Shown: one piece after another, positions 44,285 to 52,967 of the stretch
How positions within the stretch are numbered: position 1 is the stretch's first letter
Layout: every line of letters starts with the position of its first letter
Assembly (NCBI GenBank): GCA_965219035.1
Contig: CBDCMR010000001.1
Location: 310,001-374,000, forward strand
Reading direction: 5' to 3'
From: CBDCKN01 sp965219035
Lineage (GTDB): Bacteria > Gemmatimonadota > Gemmatimonadetes > Longimicrobiales > Gaopeijiaceae
DNA: 64,000 bases
Notes under the pieces: generated by a model
Told to the model about the DNA's origin: nothing
Database searches by the model: none
What the model saw: only the letters and a program-made list of their open reading frames with translations
Translations under genes and position numbers: made by a program

Positions 44285-44460
44285 TGCGCCTTCGCGGCCG
44301 GGTCGGTCAGCGCCGCACGGGCAGCACTGACCGGGACGGGAGCGACCCCCCAGTCCAAGGGCCTGGTACGGGTTCGGGGGCAGGTGTGTTTGCGCACCTG
44401 CCCCCGCCCTCCTGGGGTCGCTCCCGAGCCATCGATCCTTCCAGGAAGGGTGTTGGACCG
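44285..44460 (+). repeat. structured palindromic element, copy 2
   Basis: It is nearly identical to copy 1: outer arms at 44338-44349 and 44414-44425, the same inner GCAGGTGTG stem, and the same 35 bp between the outer arm and an ATG (44461). Only a few single-base changes are seen from CGGCCGGGTCGG onward. It therefore represents the same locus of a second element copy. Confidence 0.8.
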
Positions 44461-44652
44461 ATGAGGCCGGCTACGCTCGCCATCATCGGCACCGCTCTGG
44501 GAGCGGCCGCCATCTACGCCGTCGCACGCGCCGCCGGGCTCGCCGACCTCGGGCGCCGCGTCGATCTCGCCGAGCGCTCCGTTCGGCGCGGCGAGGGGGA
44601 CCCGGCCCTCACCGACGCGCTCCGCAGAGACGCCGAGGGCGACTGGGAATGA
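44461..44652 (+). CDS. deletion fusion: first 17 codons of virD4 joined to the small membrane protein's C-terminus
   Basis: MRPATLAIIGTALGAAA is the virD4 N-terminus at 21700. IYAVARAAGLADLGRRVDLAERSVRRGEGDP and the ending EGDWE are the C-terminus of the small membrane protein at 27.07-27.21 kb. The join removes about 5.3 kb compared with the intact element and keeps the frame, leaving 63 residues. The product has one hydrophobic segment and a charged tail. It is most likely a by-product of deletion rather than a selected protein. The next gene overlaps its stop (ATGA). Confidence 0.7.
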   Translation: MRPATLAIIGTALGAAAIYAVARAAGLADLGRRVDLAERSVRRGEGDPALTDALRRDAEGDWE

Positions 44653-45095
44653 GCGCGGAGACCGGGCGGGCGGCGGGCCGACGAGATCGACCCAAACGTG
44701 CGCGCACACCTCGCGGCGCGTCCGTCGAGACCCTGCCAGCCACCTGGCGGACGCAGGCCAAGGCGCTCCGCCGGTACGGGGGCGAGACGCCGGCCGTCGC
44801 GCTCGAGAGCTGCGCGGCCGAGCTCGAGGCCACGCTCAGGGAGCGGGACGAGACCACCCTCTCGCTGACGGAGGCAGCCAGGGAGAGCGGCTACTCCGCT
44901 GACCATCTCGGCCGTCTTGTGCGCGACGGCAGGATCCCCAACGCCGGAAGGCCCGGCGCGCCCAGGATCGCCCGCTCGCACCTGCCACGGAAGACCCAGG
45001 CGCCAGCCACACCGCTACTGGTGGAAAAGCATCGCCGAGGCGAAGTTCCCAACGCGCAGATCGTGCAGTCCATCATCGAGGGAGGAATCGAATGA
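44649..45095 (+). CDS. excisionase-like helix-turn-helix protein, second copy
   Basis: 148 residues. From GASVETLPATWRTQAKALRRYGGETPAVALESCAAELE to LSLTEAARESGYSADHLGRLVRDGRIPNAGRPGAPRIARSHLPRKTQAPATP it is nearly the same as the protein at 27228. The first 22 residues (MSAETGRAAGRRDRPKRARTPR) are extra and basic. The stop overlaps the second integrase start. It is expected to control that integrase's direction. Confidence 0.7.
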   Translation: MSAETGRAAGRRDRPKRARTPRGASVETLPATWRTQAKALRRYGGETPAVALESCAAELEATLRERDETTLSLTEAARESGYSADHLGRLVRDGRIPNAGRPGAPRIARSHLPRKTQAPATPLLVEKHRRGEVPNAQIVQSIIEGGIE

Positions 45096-46255
45096 TGGCA
45101 CGCACGAAACCTATCCGGCGCTCCTACGGCGCCGGCGAATGGGGCCGGAACCGGGTACGGGTCTTTCCCGATCCCAAGACCGGCCTGTTCCAGATCGAGT
45201 GGCGCGACAACGGGCGCAGGCTCACAAGGTCGCTGAAGCACCGCGACTGGAGACGGGCGAAGCGGCAGGCGGACGAGTTCGCCGCTGGCTACCTCGGGCC
45301 GGAGATCGAGGGCAAGGCGGAAGCCGAGCCCGAGCCGCTCACCCTGGAGACGCTTTTTGACATCTACGGTGAAGAGGTGACGCCCACCAAGCGTGGGCGG
45401 TCGCGGCTGCACGACAGGGCCGCGATGAGGATGTTCCTCGGGTGCTTCGGCCGGGACCGAAAGCCCGCAACGCTGTCGCAGCGCGACTGGGACCGGTTCA
45501 TCCGGGAGCGGCGCGCGGGCAGGGTCGGCGCGAGCGGCAAACCGGTGTCCGACCGGACGATCGAACGCGACTTGAAGTTCCTGCTCGCGGTCCTCAACTG
45601 GGCCGTGAAGTCGAGGGACGAGCGGGGCGAACTGCTCCTCGGCTCGAACCCGCTCAAGGGCCTGAAGACGCCCACGGAGAAGAACCCGGTCCGGGTCCTC
45701 CTTTCTGAGGAGAAATACCAGGCGCTTCTCGAGGTGTCCCGCCCGGTCGACTGGCGGTTTCGTGTCGCGCTCGTGCTCGCGCACGAGACGGGTCACCGCA
45801 TCGGCGCCATCCGCCAGCTTCGATGGTCGGACATCGACATGGAAGGCGGAGTGGTGCGGTGGCGCGCCGAGCACGAGAAGTCGGGCTACGAGCACCGGAC
45901 GCCGGTCACCGCCGAGGCGCTCGCCGCCTTGGAGGAGGCGCGAAAGAGGAACCCCGTGACCGGACACACTCTCGTGCTGCCCTCGCCGCAGGATCCGTCG
46001 AGGTGCGTGGGCTCCTGTCAGGCGCGCGGCTGGTGGCAAAAAGCGGAGGGGCTCGCGGGGCTTGAACCTAAGCCCGGCAGAGGCTGGCATTCCCTGAGGC
46101 GGAAGTTCGCCTCCGACCTCATGAACCAGCCACTCAAGGTGCTCTGCGAGTTGGGTGGCTGGAAGACGGCCAAGACGGTGCTCCAGTGCTACCAGCAGGC
46201 CGACGAGGTACAACTCAGGAAGGCTCTGGAGAGCCGCCACAAGGTTCGCGCCTGA
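45092..46255 (+). CDS. tyrosine-recombinase integrase, second copy
   Basis: 387 residues, the same length as the integrase at 27614. Identical N- and C-terminal blocks (TKPIRRSYGAGEWGRNRVRVFPDPKTGLFQIEW; VQLRKALESRHKVRA) flank a more diverged middle (GRSRLHDRAAMRMFLGCFGRDRKPATL). Catalytic R (HETGHRIGAIRQL), H-x-x-R (WHSLRRKFAS), LGGWK and Tyr (QCYQQADE) are all present, so it looks active. It could mobilise the mini-element alone or act on the larger element's ends. Confidence 0.92.
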   Translation: MMARTKPIRRSYGAGEWGRNRVRVFPDPKTGLFQIEWRDNGRRLTRSLKHRDWRRAKRQADEFAAGYLGPEIEGKAEAEPEPLTLETLFDIYGEEVTPTKRGRSRLHDRAAMRMFLGCFGRDRKPATLSQRDWDRFIRERRAGRVGASGKPVSDRTIERDLKFLLAVLNWAVKSRDERGELLLGSNPLKGLKTPTEKNPVRVLLSEEKYQALLEVSRPVDWRFRVALVLAHETGHRIGAIRQLRWSDIDMEGGVVRWRAEHEKSGYEHRTPVTAEALAALEEARKRNPVTGHTLVLPSPQDPSRCVGSCQARGWWQKAEGLAGLEPKPGRGWHSLRRKFASDLMNQPLKVLCELGGWKTAKTVLQCYQQADEVQLRKALESRHKVRA

Positions 46256-46336
46256 TCCAATCGGCGGGAGTCAAACAGCGGGAATCCGGTCCGGTATGCC
46301 CGTAAGTTCAATTACCCCAATCAGATACGAATCTGC
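46256..46336. other. right end of the mini-element with attachment core
   Basis: The 30 bp after the integrase stop (CCAATCGGCGGGAGTCAAAC onward) are identical to those after the first integrase. The two sequences then diverge and share again CCCGTAAGT and a core reading TTCGTATC on the minus strand (46326-46333 here, 28846-28853 there). Beyond the core lies an IS256 transposase fragment, so the element's end joins an unrelated target. Confidence 0.55.
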
Positions 46337-46584
46337 CAGCTTCTGCCGCCTCGGCTTGCCATATCCGTTGCGGTAGCCCTCGACCGAGTCCACCGTACTC
46401 CTGCGCTCTGACCTCTCCGGCCTAACAACTCCGTCACTTCCTCCTCCATGATCTGTTGGATGAACTCCTGCGCCTTCTCCCTAACCATCCCCTCGAGCGT
46501 CTCCCACATCGGCCTGCTGGACGCACCCTGGGGTCCCGCGATATCCTCTCTCATGAGGCGACGTTCCTTTCCCCGGGCGCTCAC
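46337..46584 (-). pseudogene. IS256-family transposase N-terminal fragment
   Basis: REDIAGPQGASSRPMWETLEGMVREKAQEFIQQIMEEEVTELLGRR is the start of an IS256 transposase. After RRGQ a frameshift occurs; the correct text (SERRSTVDSVEGYRNGYGKPRRQKLA) continues in the neighbouring frame and stops at the mini-element's attachment core. The DNA-binding part is therefore cut off and the catalytic domain missing. Confidence 0.75.
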
Positions 46585-46605
46585 CCGGGCTCGCTGCTTT
46601 AAATC

Positions 46606-47030
46606 TCAGCGCAAAGGTACGTTGCCTCTCTTTTTACACACCCTTCTATGGGGCTGGCGGTCAAGACGCACCTTCCCCACACGCCGTCGGCTCATTTTTT
46701 GACCGTCGGCGTCCGCATGGTTTGGATTGCCCGGTCGACGACTCAGGGTGGGGAGGGGTGCGCTCGCAGGGTCCGCATCGCAGTCCGGAAGACGTTCACA
46801 GCCGTCGCGTTCTCCGCTCTGGAGCGGGAACCATCCTTCTATCTGGGACTCTGTGGCCCATCGCTTCGTTCGGCTCTCCAGGGGTGCATAGCCTTTGAGT
46901 GGGGGCTTGGGCTCTCTGCCCCGGCCCACGGTGTGTATGGATGCTGTCCCCTGTAACCGGTTCGCTTCCGTTTCGTCGGACCCCATGTTGTGACCGCTTT
47001 CGACCCCACGCTCGCCGATCCCAGGCCGGT
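46606..47030. other. 3' flank of the IS110-family element
   Basis: No protein gene is convincing here. The open frames on both strands (for instance LQGTASIHTVGRGREPKPP on the minus strand) have the look of translated IS110-flank sequence. An IS end is expected in this stretch. I cannot place it. Confidence 0.3.
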
Positions 47031-48029
47031 TTACTCCGTCGCTTCCAGTCTCTTGGGGTCGTACGCTTCGCCAGATTCGGCTTCGTGCCCCCCTCCAGGA
47101 GTCGCTCGTAGTGGCGGTACAAGGGCTCGTCCTCGGCCCGACCGATCACCGTCGTCGCTGCGCCCTTTGAACACACGCTTCAGCGTGTGGTTGAAGTTCC
47201 GATTCAGCCCCCGCGTCTGCTGTACCGGTTCCCTTACCCACCGCCCACCCGGACCCCGCACCCAGTCCGACGAGCTCCGCATCACGACGCCCAGTCCGCA
47301 GTACGCCCAGAACCTGCTCCGGCTCTGGAACCGGTACGGCGTCACCACCACCGGCAGGAGCTCCGCCGTCCGGATCGGACCCAGACCCGGGCACGTCTTC
47401 AGCACATGCCACTCTCGATGCTTGCGTGCTTCCGCCAGCAACGCCTTCTCGGCCTTCGCCCTCAATGCCACGAGTGCGTCGTGCTCCTCGTACAGCAACC
47501 CGGCCGTCGCCCTGCTCGCTTCCGGCAGCTTGGCCAACCACTCCTCCCGGTCGCGCTTTAAGTAGACCGAGCGCCCCGCGCCGTAGGCCACTCCTCTCGA
47601 GCGCAGCACGCTCTTGAGCCGGTTCTTCACCCGCACCGTGTCGCCGACCAGGAAGTCGTAGCTCTTCGCCCGTTCCCCCAGCCGCCTGACCTGGCCCCGG
47701 TTCTTGTAGACCGTCGTCTCCAGTGATCCGATCCGCAGCTTCTCCGCCAGGGCAAACGCGTCCAGCTTGTCGGTCTTCGGGCCCCGGCTCTTGCCGACCC
47801 CCGCCACCGTCAGCTCCTCCACGTGCGGCTTCAGCACCTCGTACAGCCACCCCGACAGCGTCCCTTCTTCCAGGCATAAGTGCCGGTTCCTCGGAATCCC
47901 TCGCAGCACCTCGATCAGCGCCCGCGCGTTCGTTTCCACCACCTGCGAGCCCAAGCGCTTGCCGCTGGGGCCTACAATCCCCAGCGTGCAGCTCGACGCG
48001 TGTGCGTCGAGTCCGATATACCTCTCCAT
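47031..48029 (-). pseudogene. IS110-family transposase, frameshifted near its C-terminus
   Basis: MERYIGLDAHASSCTLGIVGPSGKRLGSQVVETNARALIEVLRGI starts a DEDD-type IS110 transposase; GAGGAGG lies 6 bp before this ATG. KTDKLDAFALAEKLRIG and the C-terminal domain (LLPVVVTPYRFQSRSRFWAYCGLGV) follow. After NHTLKRVFKG the family text AATTVIGRAEDEPLYRHYERLLEGGTKPNLAK is one frame away, and the stretch normally between NLAK and EAYDPKRLEATE is missing. A small deletion near 47.05-47.16 kb explains both. The recombinase is probably inactive. Confidence 0.8.
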
Positions 48030-48286
48030 GGGCATCCTCCTCTTGGGTAGGACGGGTTGGGTTGCTTCCTTGCGCGAATAATGATGAACGCGCACCCGCT
48101 CCCGGAGGAGAACGCCTCTTCGTTTTCGGGCTGCTTCGCTGCTGATCGGTACCGGTAGCGGTCGCCATGCCCCTATGATGCCTTTGATCCTAGCTCAAGG
48201 CTGCGCGCGATCAGGCTCTATCGGACCAGTCGGTCGCGCTTATCGAGACAGGGCGGGTCAAGGGGAGTTATCGAGAGGGGAGACCA
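48030..48286. other. 5' flank of the IS110-family transposase gene
   Basis: The 5' non-coding end of IS110-group elements can encode a guide (bridge) RNA. This stretch is the right place for it, and it contains GGTACCGGTAGCGGT-type repeats near 48145. I cannot fold or align it, so the RNA is only a possibility. It also carries the leader of the gene at 48287. Confidence 0.3.
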
Positions 48287-49069
48287 ATGAACGAATCGCA
48301 AGACAGCTCACTATCCTGTTCGTTCACCAATCTCGCGAGTGCAATTGAGGAGCTGGATTCACTCGTGCGCGAGATGACATTTACGAATAGGGAAATCCTC
48401 TTTCAAATTGCGACAGTCGACTTTGCATTTCAGGTGCTTGAAGCAGCAAAGGCTACCCTCCTCCTGCAACTGACTGCTGTGCCGAGGACAAATTGGGCAA
48501 CAGCTCGACTTGCGTTCGAATCAGTGCACGACCTGTTCTATCTCATGAATCTTTGTCCTGATCGCCAAGCTGCAGGCGCGAAGATCTACGTGGGAGCGAT
48601 GATCGCGAGGAAACGGGCTCATGACAGGTTGCGCGGTTTGGCAGAGATTCAGGAGGAGGACGTCGAGAGCGAAGTGCCGGGACTCCGGGACTACGTCCGG
48701 GCCCAAGCGAAGGAGATAGAGGAGATCGATCCGGGGGCTGAGGAAGCTATCGTGCGGGCCCTCGAGGAGAGACTCCGCGGCGGAGACCATCATTGGTCGG
48801 GATTACCGAGACGCCAGATGACCAAGCGTATCAGAGACGAGCTCCACAATCGTGAACTCGCGGAGATGTTCGAAGCCTATTATTACGTGCTGTCCGTCAA
48901 AGCGCATCCAAGCCTACGTATTGGTGATGCGGTAAGGCTCGAACGAGGGCATCTTAGAATCATCCCAGATCCGCCGGATGACGCTACGTGCGGGGTAGCG
49001 TGTGCCGCAGTGCAAACCGCTGTGCAATTGCTGAAGGATCACTCCGATGGGTCTTCCAGTCGTCCATAA
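48287..49069 (+). CDS. DUF5677-like/HEPN-like hypothetical protein, 260 aa
   Basis: Start at 48287 has GAGAGGGGAGACC just upstream. The protein is helical: FQIATVDFAFQVLEAAKATLLLQLTAVPRTNWATARLAFESVHDLFYLMN, a charged middle (REIQEEDVESEVPGLRDY-type), and EMFEAYYYVLSVKAHPSLRIGDAV. This order resembles DUF5677-type proteins with a C-terminal conserved His (KAHPSLR). The role is unknown; many such proteins sit in defence islands. GC is lower than in the flanking IS copies. Confidence 0.5.
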   Translation: MNESQDSSLSCSFTNLASAIEELDSLVREMTFTNREILFQIATVDFAFQVLEAAKATLLLQLTAVPRTNWATARLAFESVHDLFYLMNLCPDRQAAGAKIYVGAMIARKRAHDRLRGLAEIQEEDVESEVPGLRDYVRAQAKEIEEIDPGAEEAIVRALEERLRGGDHHWSGLPRRQMTKRIRDELHNRELAEMFEAYYYVLSVKAHPSLRIGDAVRLERGHLRIIPDPPDDATCGVACAAVQTAVQLLKDHSDGSSSRP

Positions 49070-49172
49070 GCCCGCGTCGGCACTCGAAGAGGTCGGTGCA
49101 CCGTCCGGATGGCCGTGGCCACCTCGCGATGCGGCAATGCCCGCATGTGTTGCACGACGTCATGCTGGGACC

Positions 49173-50312
49173 TAGTGTTATGTTACAAAAGTTTTTAGCC
49201 CCTGAAGCTGGCAAGCGATGGTCCATGGCCAACGAGACCAAGAAGTTGCGACTGCGTCGGGGGGACCTAAAGGTGCTGGAGTCCTGGGTTCGCTCGCGGA
49301 CGCTGCCTCGACGTCAGGTGGAGCGAGCGCAGATGCTGCTTGCCGCTTCTCACGGGGAGTCGAGCCGAAGTATCGCGGAGGCGCTTGGCGTCGCTCGAGA
49401 CACCGCTCGGCTGTGGATTCGTCGTTACGGGGAGGGCGGACTGAAGAGCGTCGCGAAGGACCGCGAGCGCGCCGGCCGGCCGCGCAAACTCACTCCCGCG
49501 CTTGAAGAAGAGATCGTGGCGAAGACGGTGAGCGAGAAGCCGCCGCCGGAGAAGTCTACGCACTGGAGCAGCCGCCTTCTGGCGGACGAGATGGGCCTCA
49601 ATCATGTCGATGTTTGGCGTACATGGAGCAAGTTCGGACTCAAACCCCACAAGGTCCGCCGCTTCAAGCTCTCTCGCGACCCCCGCCTGGTCGAGAAGCT
49701 CAACGACGTGGTGGGCGTGTACCTCAATCCTCCCGACAACGCCGTCGCTTTCGCCTTCGACGAGAAGAGCCAGATCCAGGCCCTGGACCGTACTCAGCCG
49801 GGGCTGCCACTGAAACGGGGCCGCGCCGGCACCATGACGCACGACTACAAGCGCCATGGCACAACGACGCTTTTCGCCGCTCTTGACGTTGCGACGGGTC
49901 ACGTCATCCATGACTGCATGCCCAAGCATCGCCATCAAGAGTTCCTGAAGTTCATGAAGACGGTTGTACGCAGCGTCGAACCGGAGCTTGAGGTCCACGT
50001 CATCCTCGACAACTATGCGACCCACAAACACGAAGCCGTGCGCAACTGGCTGGCGCGAAACCCCCGCGTACAATTCCATTTCGTGCCCACCGGTGCCTCG
50101 TGGGCCAACATAGTAGAGCGCCTCTTCAGCGAGCTCGATCAGCGCCAGCTCAAGCGACTGGCCGTCCATAGCGTGCCCGAACTCATCGAAGCCATCGATG
50201 CCTATCTCGAGCAGCGCAATGAAGACCCCACGCCGTTCGTCTGGACTAAGTCCGCCCAGGAGATCCTCGACAAAATCGCGCGTGGGCCAAGAACTTTAGA
50301 TACGGTACACTA
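49173..50312 (+). mobile_element. IS630-family insertion sequence, complete copy
   Basis: The ends CTAGTGTTATGTTACAAAAG and, reversed, CTAGTGTACCGTATCTAAAG match in outer AGTGT and inner AAAG, with a TA dinucleotide at both borders (49173-49174 and 50311-50312), the target duplication of IS630. About 1.14 kb. It carries one intact transposase gene. A second, internally deleted copy lies at 51.6-52.5 kb. Confidence 0.8.
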
Positions 50313-50313
50313 G
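49225..50313 (+). CDS. IS630-family transposase
   Basis: 362 residues from MANETKKLRLRRGDLKVLESWVRSR. The N-terminal helix-turn-helix (RSIAEALGVARDTARLWIRRYGEGGL) is followed by the DDE domain: FAFDEKSQIQALDRTQPGLPLKRG, VHVILDNYATHKH and FVPTGASWANIVERLFSELDQRQLKRL give D, D and E. All catalytic positions are present. The TAG stop is formed at the right target TA (50311-50313). It can probably also act on the deleted copy nearby. Confidence 0.92.
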   Translation: MANETKKLRLRRGDLKVLESWVRSRTLPRRQVERAQMLLAASHGESSRSIAEALGVARDTARLWIRRYGEGGLKSVAKDRERAGRPRKLTPALEEEIVAKTVSEKPPPEKSTHWSSRLLADEMGLNHVDVWRTWSKFGLKPHKVRRFKLSRDPRLVEKLNDVVGVYLNPPDNAVAFAFDEKSQIQALDRTQPGLPLKRGRAGTMTHDYKRHGTTTLFAALDVATGHVIHDCMPKHRHQEFLKFMKTVVRSVEPELEVHVILDNYATHKHEAVRNWLARNPRVQFHFVPTGASWANIVERLFSELDQRQLKRLAVHSVPELIEAIDAYLEQRNEDPTPFVWTKSAQEILDKIARGPRTLDTVH

Positions 50314-50791
50314 CTGGCTGAGTTCTCTCTGTCGGTCGACGGACAGGAGTACGCGATCCGGGCCGAGCCGGCCGAGGTTTTCGAGCGCGAGGAAGAAGTG
50401 GACCCGCATGCAGGGCATAGCCACGGGAAGAAGAGGAGCCGGCCACGGGGCTCGTCACCCTGTCCAAGGAAGAACCGTGGTCGTTTCCATGGGCCGTCTC
50501 CGCAAGATACCGGCTTGGTTTCCGGGCCCAGGTAAGCTGGTGGCTCCCCCTGAGGTCTCGTACACGTGTCTGCCCCGGTGGCGCGACTTGTGCAGGTGGA
50601 TGGACCCTCACTGGGACCGGGTGACTTCGTCCGCACCGGGCGTGTCTTGGCTCTGATCGCGCTCATCAGCCTGGACAACTCGTACGCACGCACCCGTACC
50701 GGTGTTGTTGATGAACCGGGCGAGGAGTTCGGCGAAGAACCGGAATTCACTGGGTTCACACTGGGACGTTGGCTTAGAAAGTGAGGCTACA
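50314..50791. other. remnant sequence between IS630 and ppk2
   Basis: The plus frame directly after the IS reads LAEFSLSVDGQEYAIRAEPAEVFEREEEVDPHAGHSHGKKRSRPRG, which looks like the end of a real protein whose start was cut off. Further on, APVARLVQVDGPSLGPGDFVRTGRVLALIALI looks like another fragment. Neither has a family I can name. The ppk2 leader occupies the last part. Confidence 0.35.
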
Positions 50792-51631
50792 ATGGGCAAC
50801 ACGAAGGCTGGGCTACCGCACCGACCGCTTGAGGACACGGCGGCACCGATGCGGAGCAAGATCAGTAAGAAACAATACGAAATGGCACTGGCCAAACTTC
50901 AGATCGAGTTGGTCAAGCTACAGAAGTGGATTCAAGATAAGGGGTTAAGGGTAGTCGTCATCTTCGAAGGACGGGATGCGGCGGGAAAGGGTGGTGCCAT
51001 CAAACGGATCACACAGAGCCTCAATCCCCGCATCTGCCGAACCGTGGCCCTGGGAAAGCCCACGGAACGAGAAAAGAGCCAGTGGTATTTCCAGCGCTAT
51101 GTCGTTCATCTTCCCGCTGCCGGCGAGATGGTACTGTTCGATCGAAGTTGGTACAACCGAGCCACCATCGAGCGGGTCATGGGCTTTTGCACTGAAGAAG
51201 AGTACGACGAATTCATGCAATCTTGTCCGACGTTCGAGCGCTTGCTCGTTCGCTCGGGGATCAAGTTGATTAAGTATTGGTTCTCAGTAAATGACGCGGA
51301 ACAGGAGTATCGTTTTTTGCAGCGCATTAATGACCCGATTCGCAGATGGAAGATCAGCGAAATGGATCTGCGGTCGCGTGAGAAGTGGATCGACTACTCC
51401 ATTGCCAAAGATGAGATGTTCAAATACACGGATATCGACCAAGCACCATGGTATGTCGTGGAGGGGGATGACAAGAAGCGAGCTCGACTGAATGTCATGA
51501 CACATCTTCTGAGCCTCATTCCGTATGACGAACTCAAGGCCCCAGAGCTCGAGCTCCCGCCTCGCCAGCCTGACTACGGCTACGTACGCCCACCGAGGAG
51601 CGGCCAGACATATGTGCCGGAAGTCTTCTAG
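50792..51631 (+). CDS. ppk2: polyphosphate kinase 2 (PPK2 family)
   Basis: 279 residues from MGNTKAGLPHRPL. The PPK2 fold shows Walker A in FEGRDAAGKGGAIKRI (about 57), the lid region (TVALGKPTEREKSQWYFQRYVVHLPAAGEMVLFDRSWYNRATIERVMGF) with Walker B FDRSWYNR (about 116), and WKISEMDLRSREKW. It transfers phosphate between polyphosphate and nucleoside diphosphates. Length fits class I. An IS630 copy is inserted in the TA of its TAG stop codon, which the insertion keeps intact. The stop-adjacent end (TYVPEVF) is therefore unchanged. Confidence 0.92.
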   Translation: MGNTKAGLPHRPLEDTAAPMRSKISKKQYEMALAKLQIELVKLQKWIQDKGLRVVVIFEGRDAAGKGGAIKRITQSLNPRICRTVALGKPTEREKSQWYFQRYVVHLPAAGEMVLFDRSWYNRATIERVMGFCTEEEYDEFMQSCPTFERLLVRSGIKLIKYWFSVNDAEQEYRFLQRINDPIRRWKISEMDLRSREKWIDYSIAKDEMFKYTDIDQAPWYVVEGDDKKRARLNVMTHLLSLIPYDELKAPELELPPRQPDYGYVRPPRSGQTYVPEVF

Positions 51632-52494
51632 TGTTATGTTACAAAAGTTTTTAGCCCCTGAAGCTGGCAAGCGATGGTCCATGGCCAACGAGACCAAGAA
51701 GTTGCGACTGCGTCGGGGGGACCTAAAGGTGCTGGAGTCCTGGGTTCGCTCGCGGACGCTGCCTCGACGTCAGGTGGAGCGAGCGCAGATGCTGCTTGCC
51801 GCTTCTCACGGGGAGTCGAGCCGAAGTATCGCGGAGGCGCTTGGCGTCGCTCGAGACACCGCTCGGCTGTGGATTCGTCGTTACGGGGAGGGCGGACTGA
51901 AGAGCGTCGCGAAGGACCGCGAGCGCGCCGGTCGGCCGCGCAAACTCACTCCCGCGCTTGAAGAAGAGATCGTGGCGAAGACGGTGAGCGAGAAGCCGCC
52001 GCCGGAGAAGTCTACGCACTGGAGCAGCCGCCTTCTGGCGGACGAGATGGGCCTCAATCATGTCGATGTTTGGCGTACATGGAGCAAGTTCGGACTCAAA
52101 CCCCACAAGGTCCGCCGCTTCAAGCTCTCTCGCGACCCCCGCCTGGTCGAGAAGCTCAACGACGTGGTGGGCGTGTACCTCAATCCTCCCGACAACGCCG
52201 TCGCTTTCGCCTTCGACGAGAAGAGCCAGATCCAGGCCCTGGACCGTACTCAGCCGGGGCTGCCACTGAAACGGGGCCGCGCCGGCACCATGACGCACGA
52301 CTACAAGCGCCATGGCACAACGACGCTTTTCGCCGCTCTTGACGTTGCGACGGGTCACGTCATCTCATCGAAGCCATCGATGCCTATCTCGAGCAGCGCA
52401 ATGAAGACCCCACGCCGTTCGTCTGGACTAAGTCCGCCCAGGAGATCCTCGACAAAATCGCGCGTGGGCTAAGAACTTTAGATACGGTACACTA
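51629..52494 (+). mobile_element. IS630-family element with internal deletion
   Basis: Both ends match the complete copy, with TA at 51629-51630 and 52493-52494. The interior is nearly identical up to GCGACGGGTCACGTCATC, then jumps to CATCGAAGCCATCGATGCC, dropping about 270 bp between short CATC repeats. The result is a non-autonomous copy that a complete element's transposase could move. Confidence 0.8.
51681..52472 (+). pseudogene. truncated IS630 transposase
   Basis: It is identical to the full transposase for the first 226 residues (through TLFAALDVATGHVI), including the first catalytic Asp. The deletion then shifts the frame (SSKPSMPISSSAMKTP) and removes the second Asp and the Glu. The protein cannot catalyse transposition, though its DNA-binding domain could still bind IS ends. 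Confidence 0.85.
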
Positions 52495-52619
52495 GGACCG
52501 GGGCGATGCGGTCGCACACACGGGTTGTCGATCCGCAACGCTACAGCATTATTCTGTCCGCCCTGGGCATCGTGACACTACGGTGGCACGCCGAGTTTCA
52601 ACGTGGACCTCGGCGGCGA

Positions 52620-52965
52620 GGGAGGAATGCCTAGAATGGTGGATCGACAACCCTGCCTTCACGTAGATCCCGTCCGCCCATACGTAGACGACCTCACGGC
52701 CCTCCAGGCGACGCTGGCTCCATTCCTCGAACTCCGCCGTCCATCCCGCCCCAAGTCTCCGAATCGAAGACTTCGACAGCGGTGCCCCCTCGCCCAGCAG
52801 GCCCCGCATCGCCAGCTCGAAGTCTCCCTCTGCCAGTCCGTGCAGATACAGCTCCGGAAGCAGAACGCCCAGCTCCTTCGTCCGTCGTGAGAACAACGGC
52901 AACACCCGACTCTCGAACCGCTCCTCGACGCCCCGAACCCGAGGGCGTCGGAGTGTGATCGTGCC
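52620..52965 (-). pseudogene. IS256-family transposase central fragment
   Basis: PGTITLRRPRVRGVEERFESRVLPLFSRRTKELGVLLPELYLHGLAEGDFELAMRGLLGEGAPLSKSSIRRLGAGWTAEFEEWSQRRLEGREVVYVWADGIYVKAGL runs up to the first catalytic Asp (WADG) and then leaves the family. It resembles the fragment at 0.55-0.85 kb. Both termini are missing. It borders an HNH nuclease remnant. Confidence 0.78.
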
Positions 52966-52967
52966 CG

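Noticed and set aside
47146..48168. 340-residue minus-strand frame overlapping the IS110 transposase
   Set aside because: It lacks family features and overlaps the real transposase in another frame.
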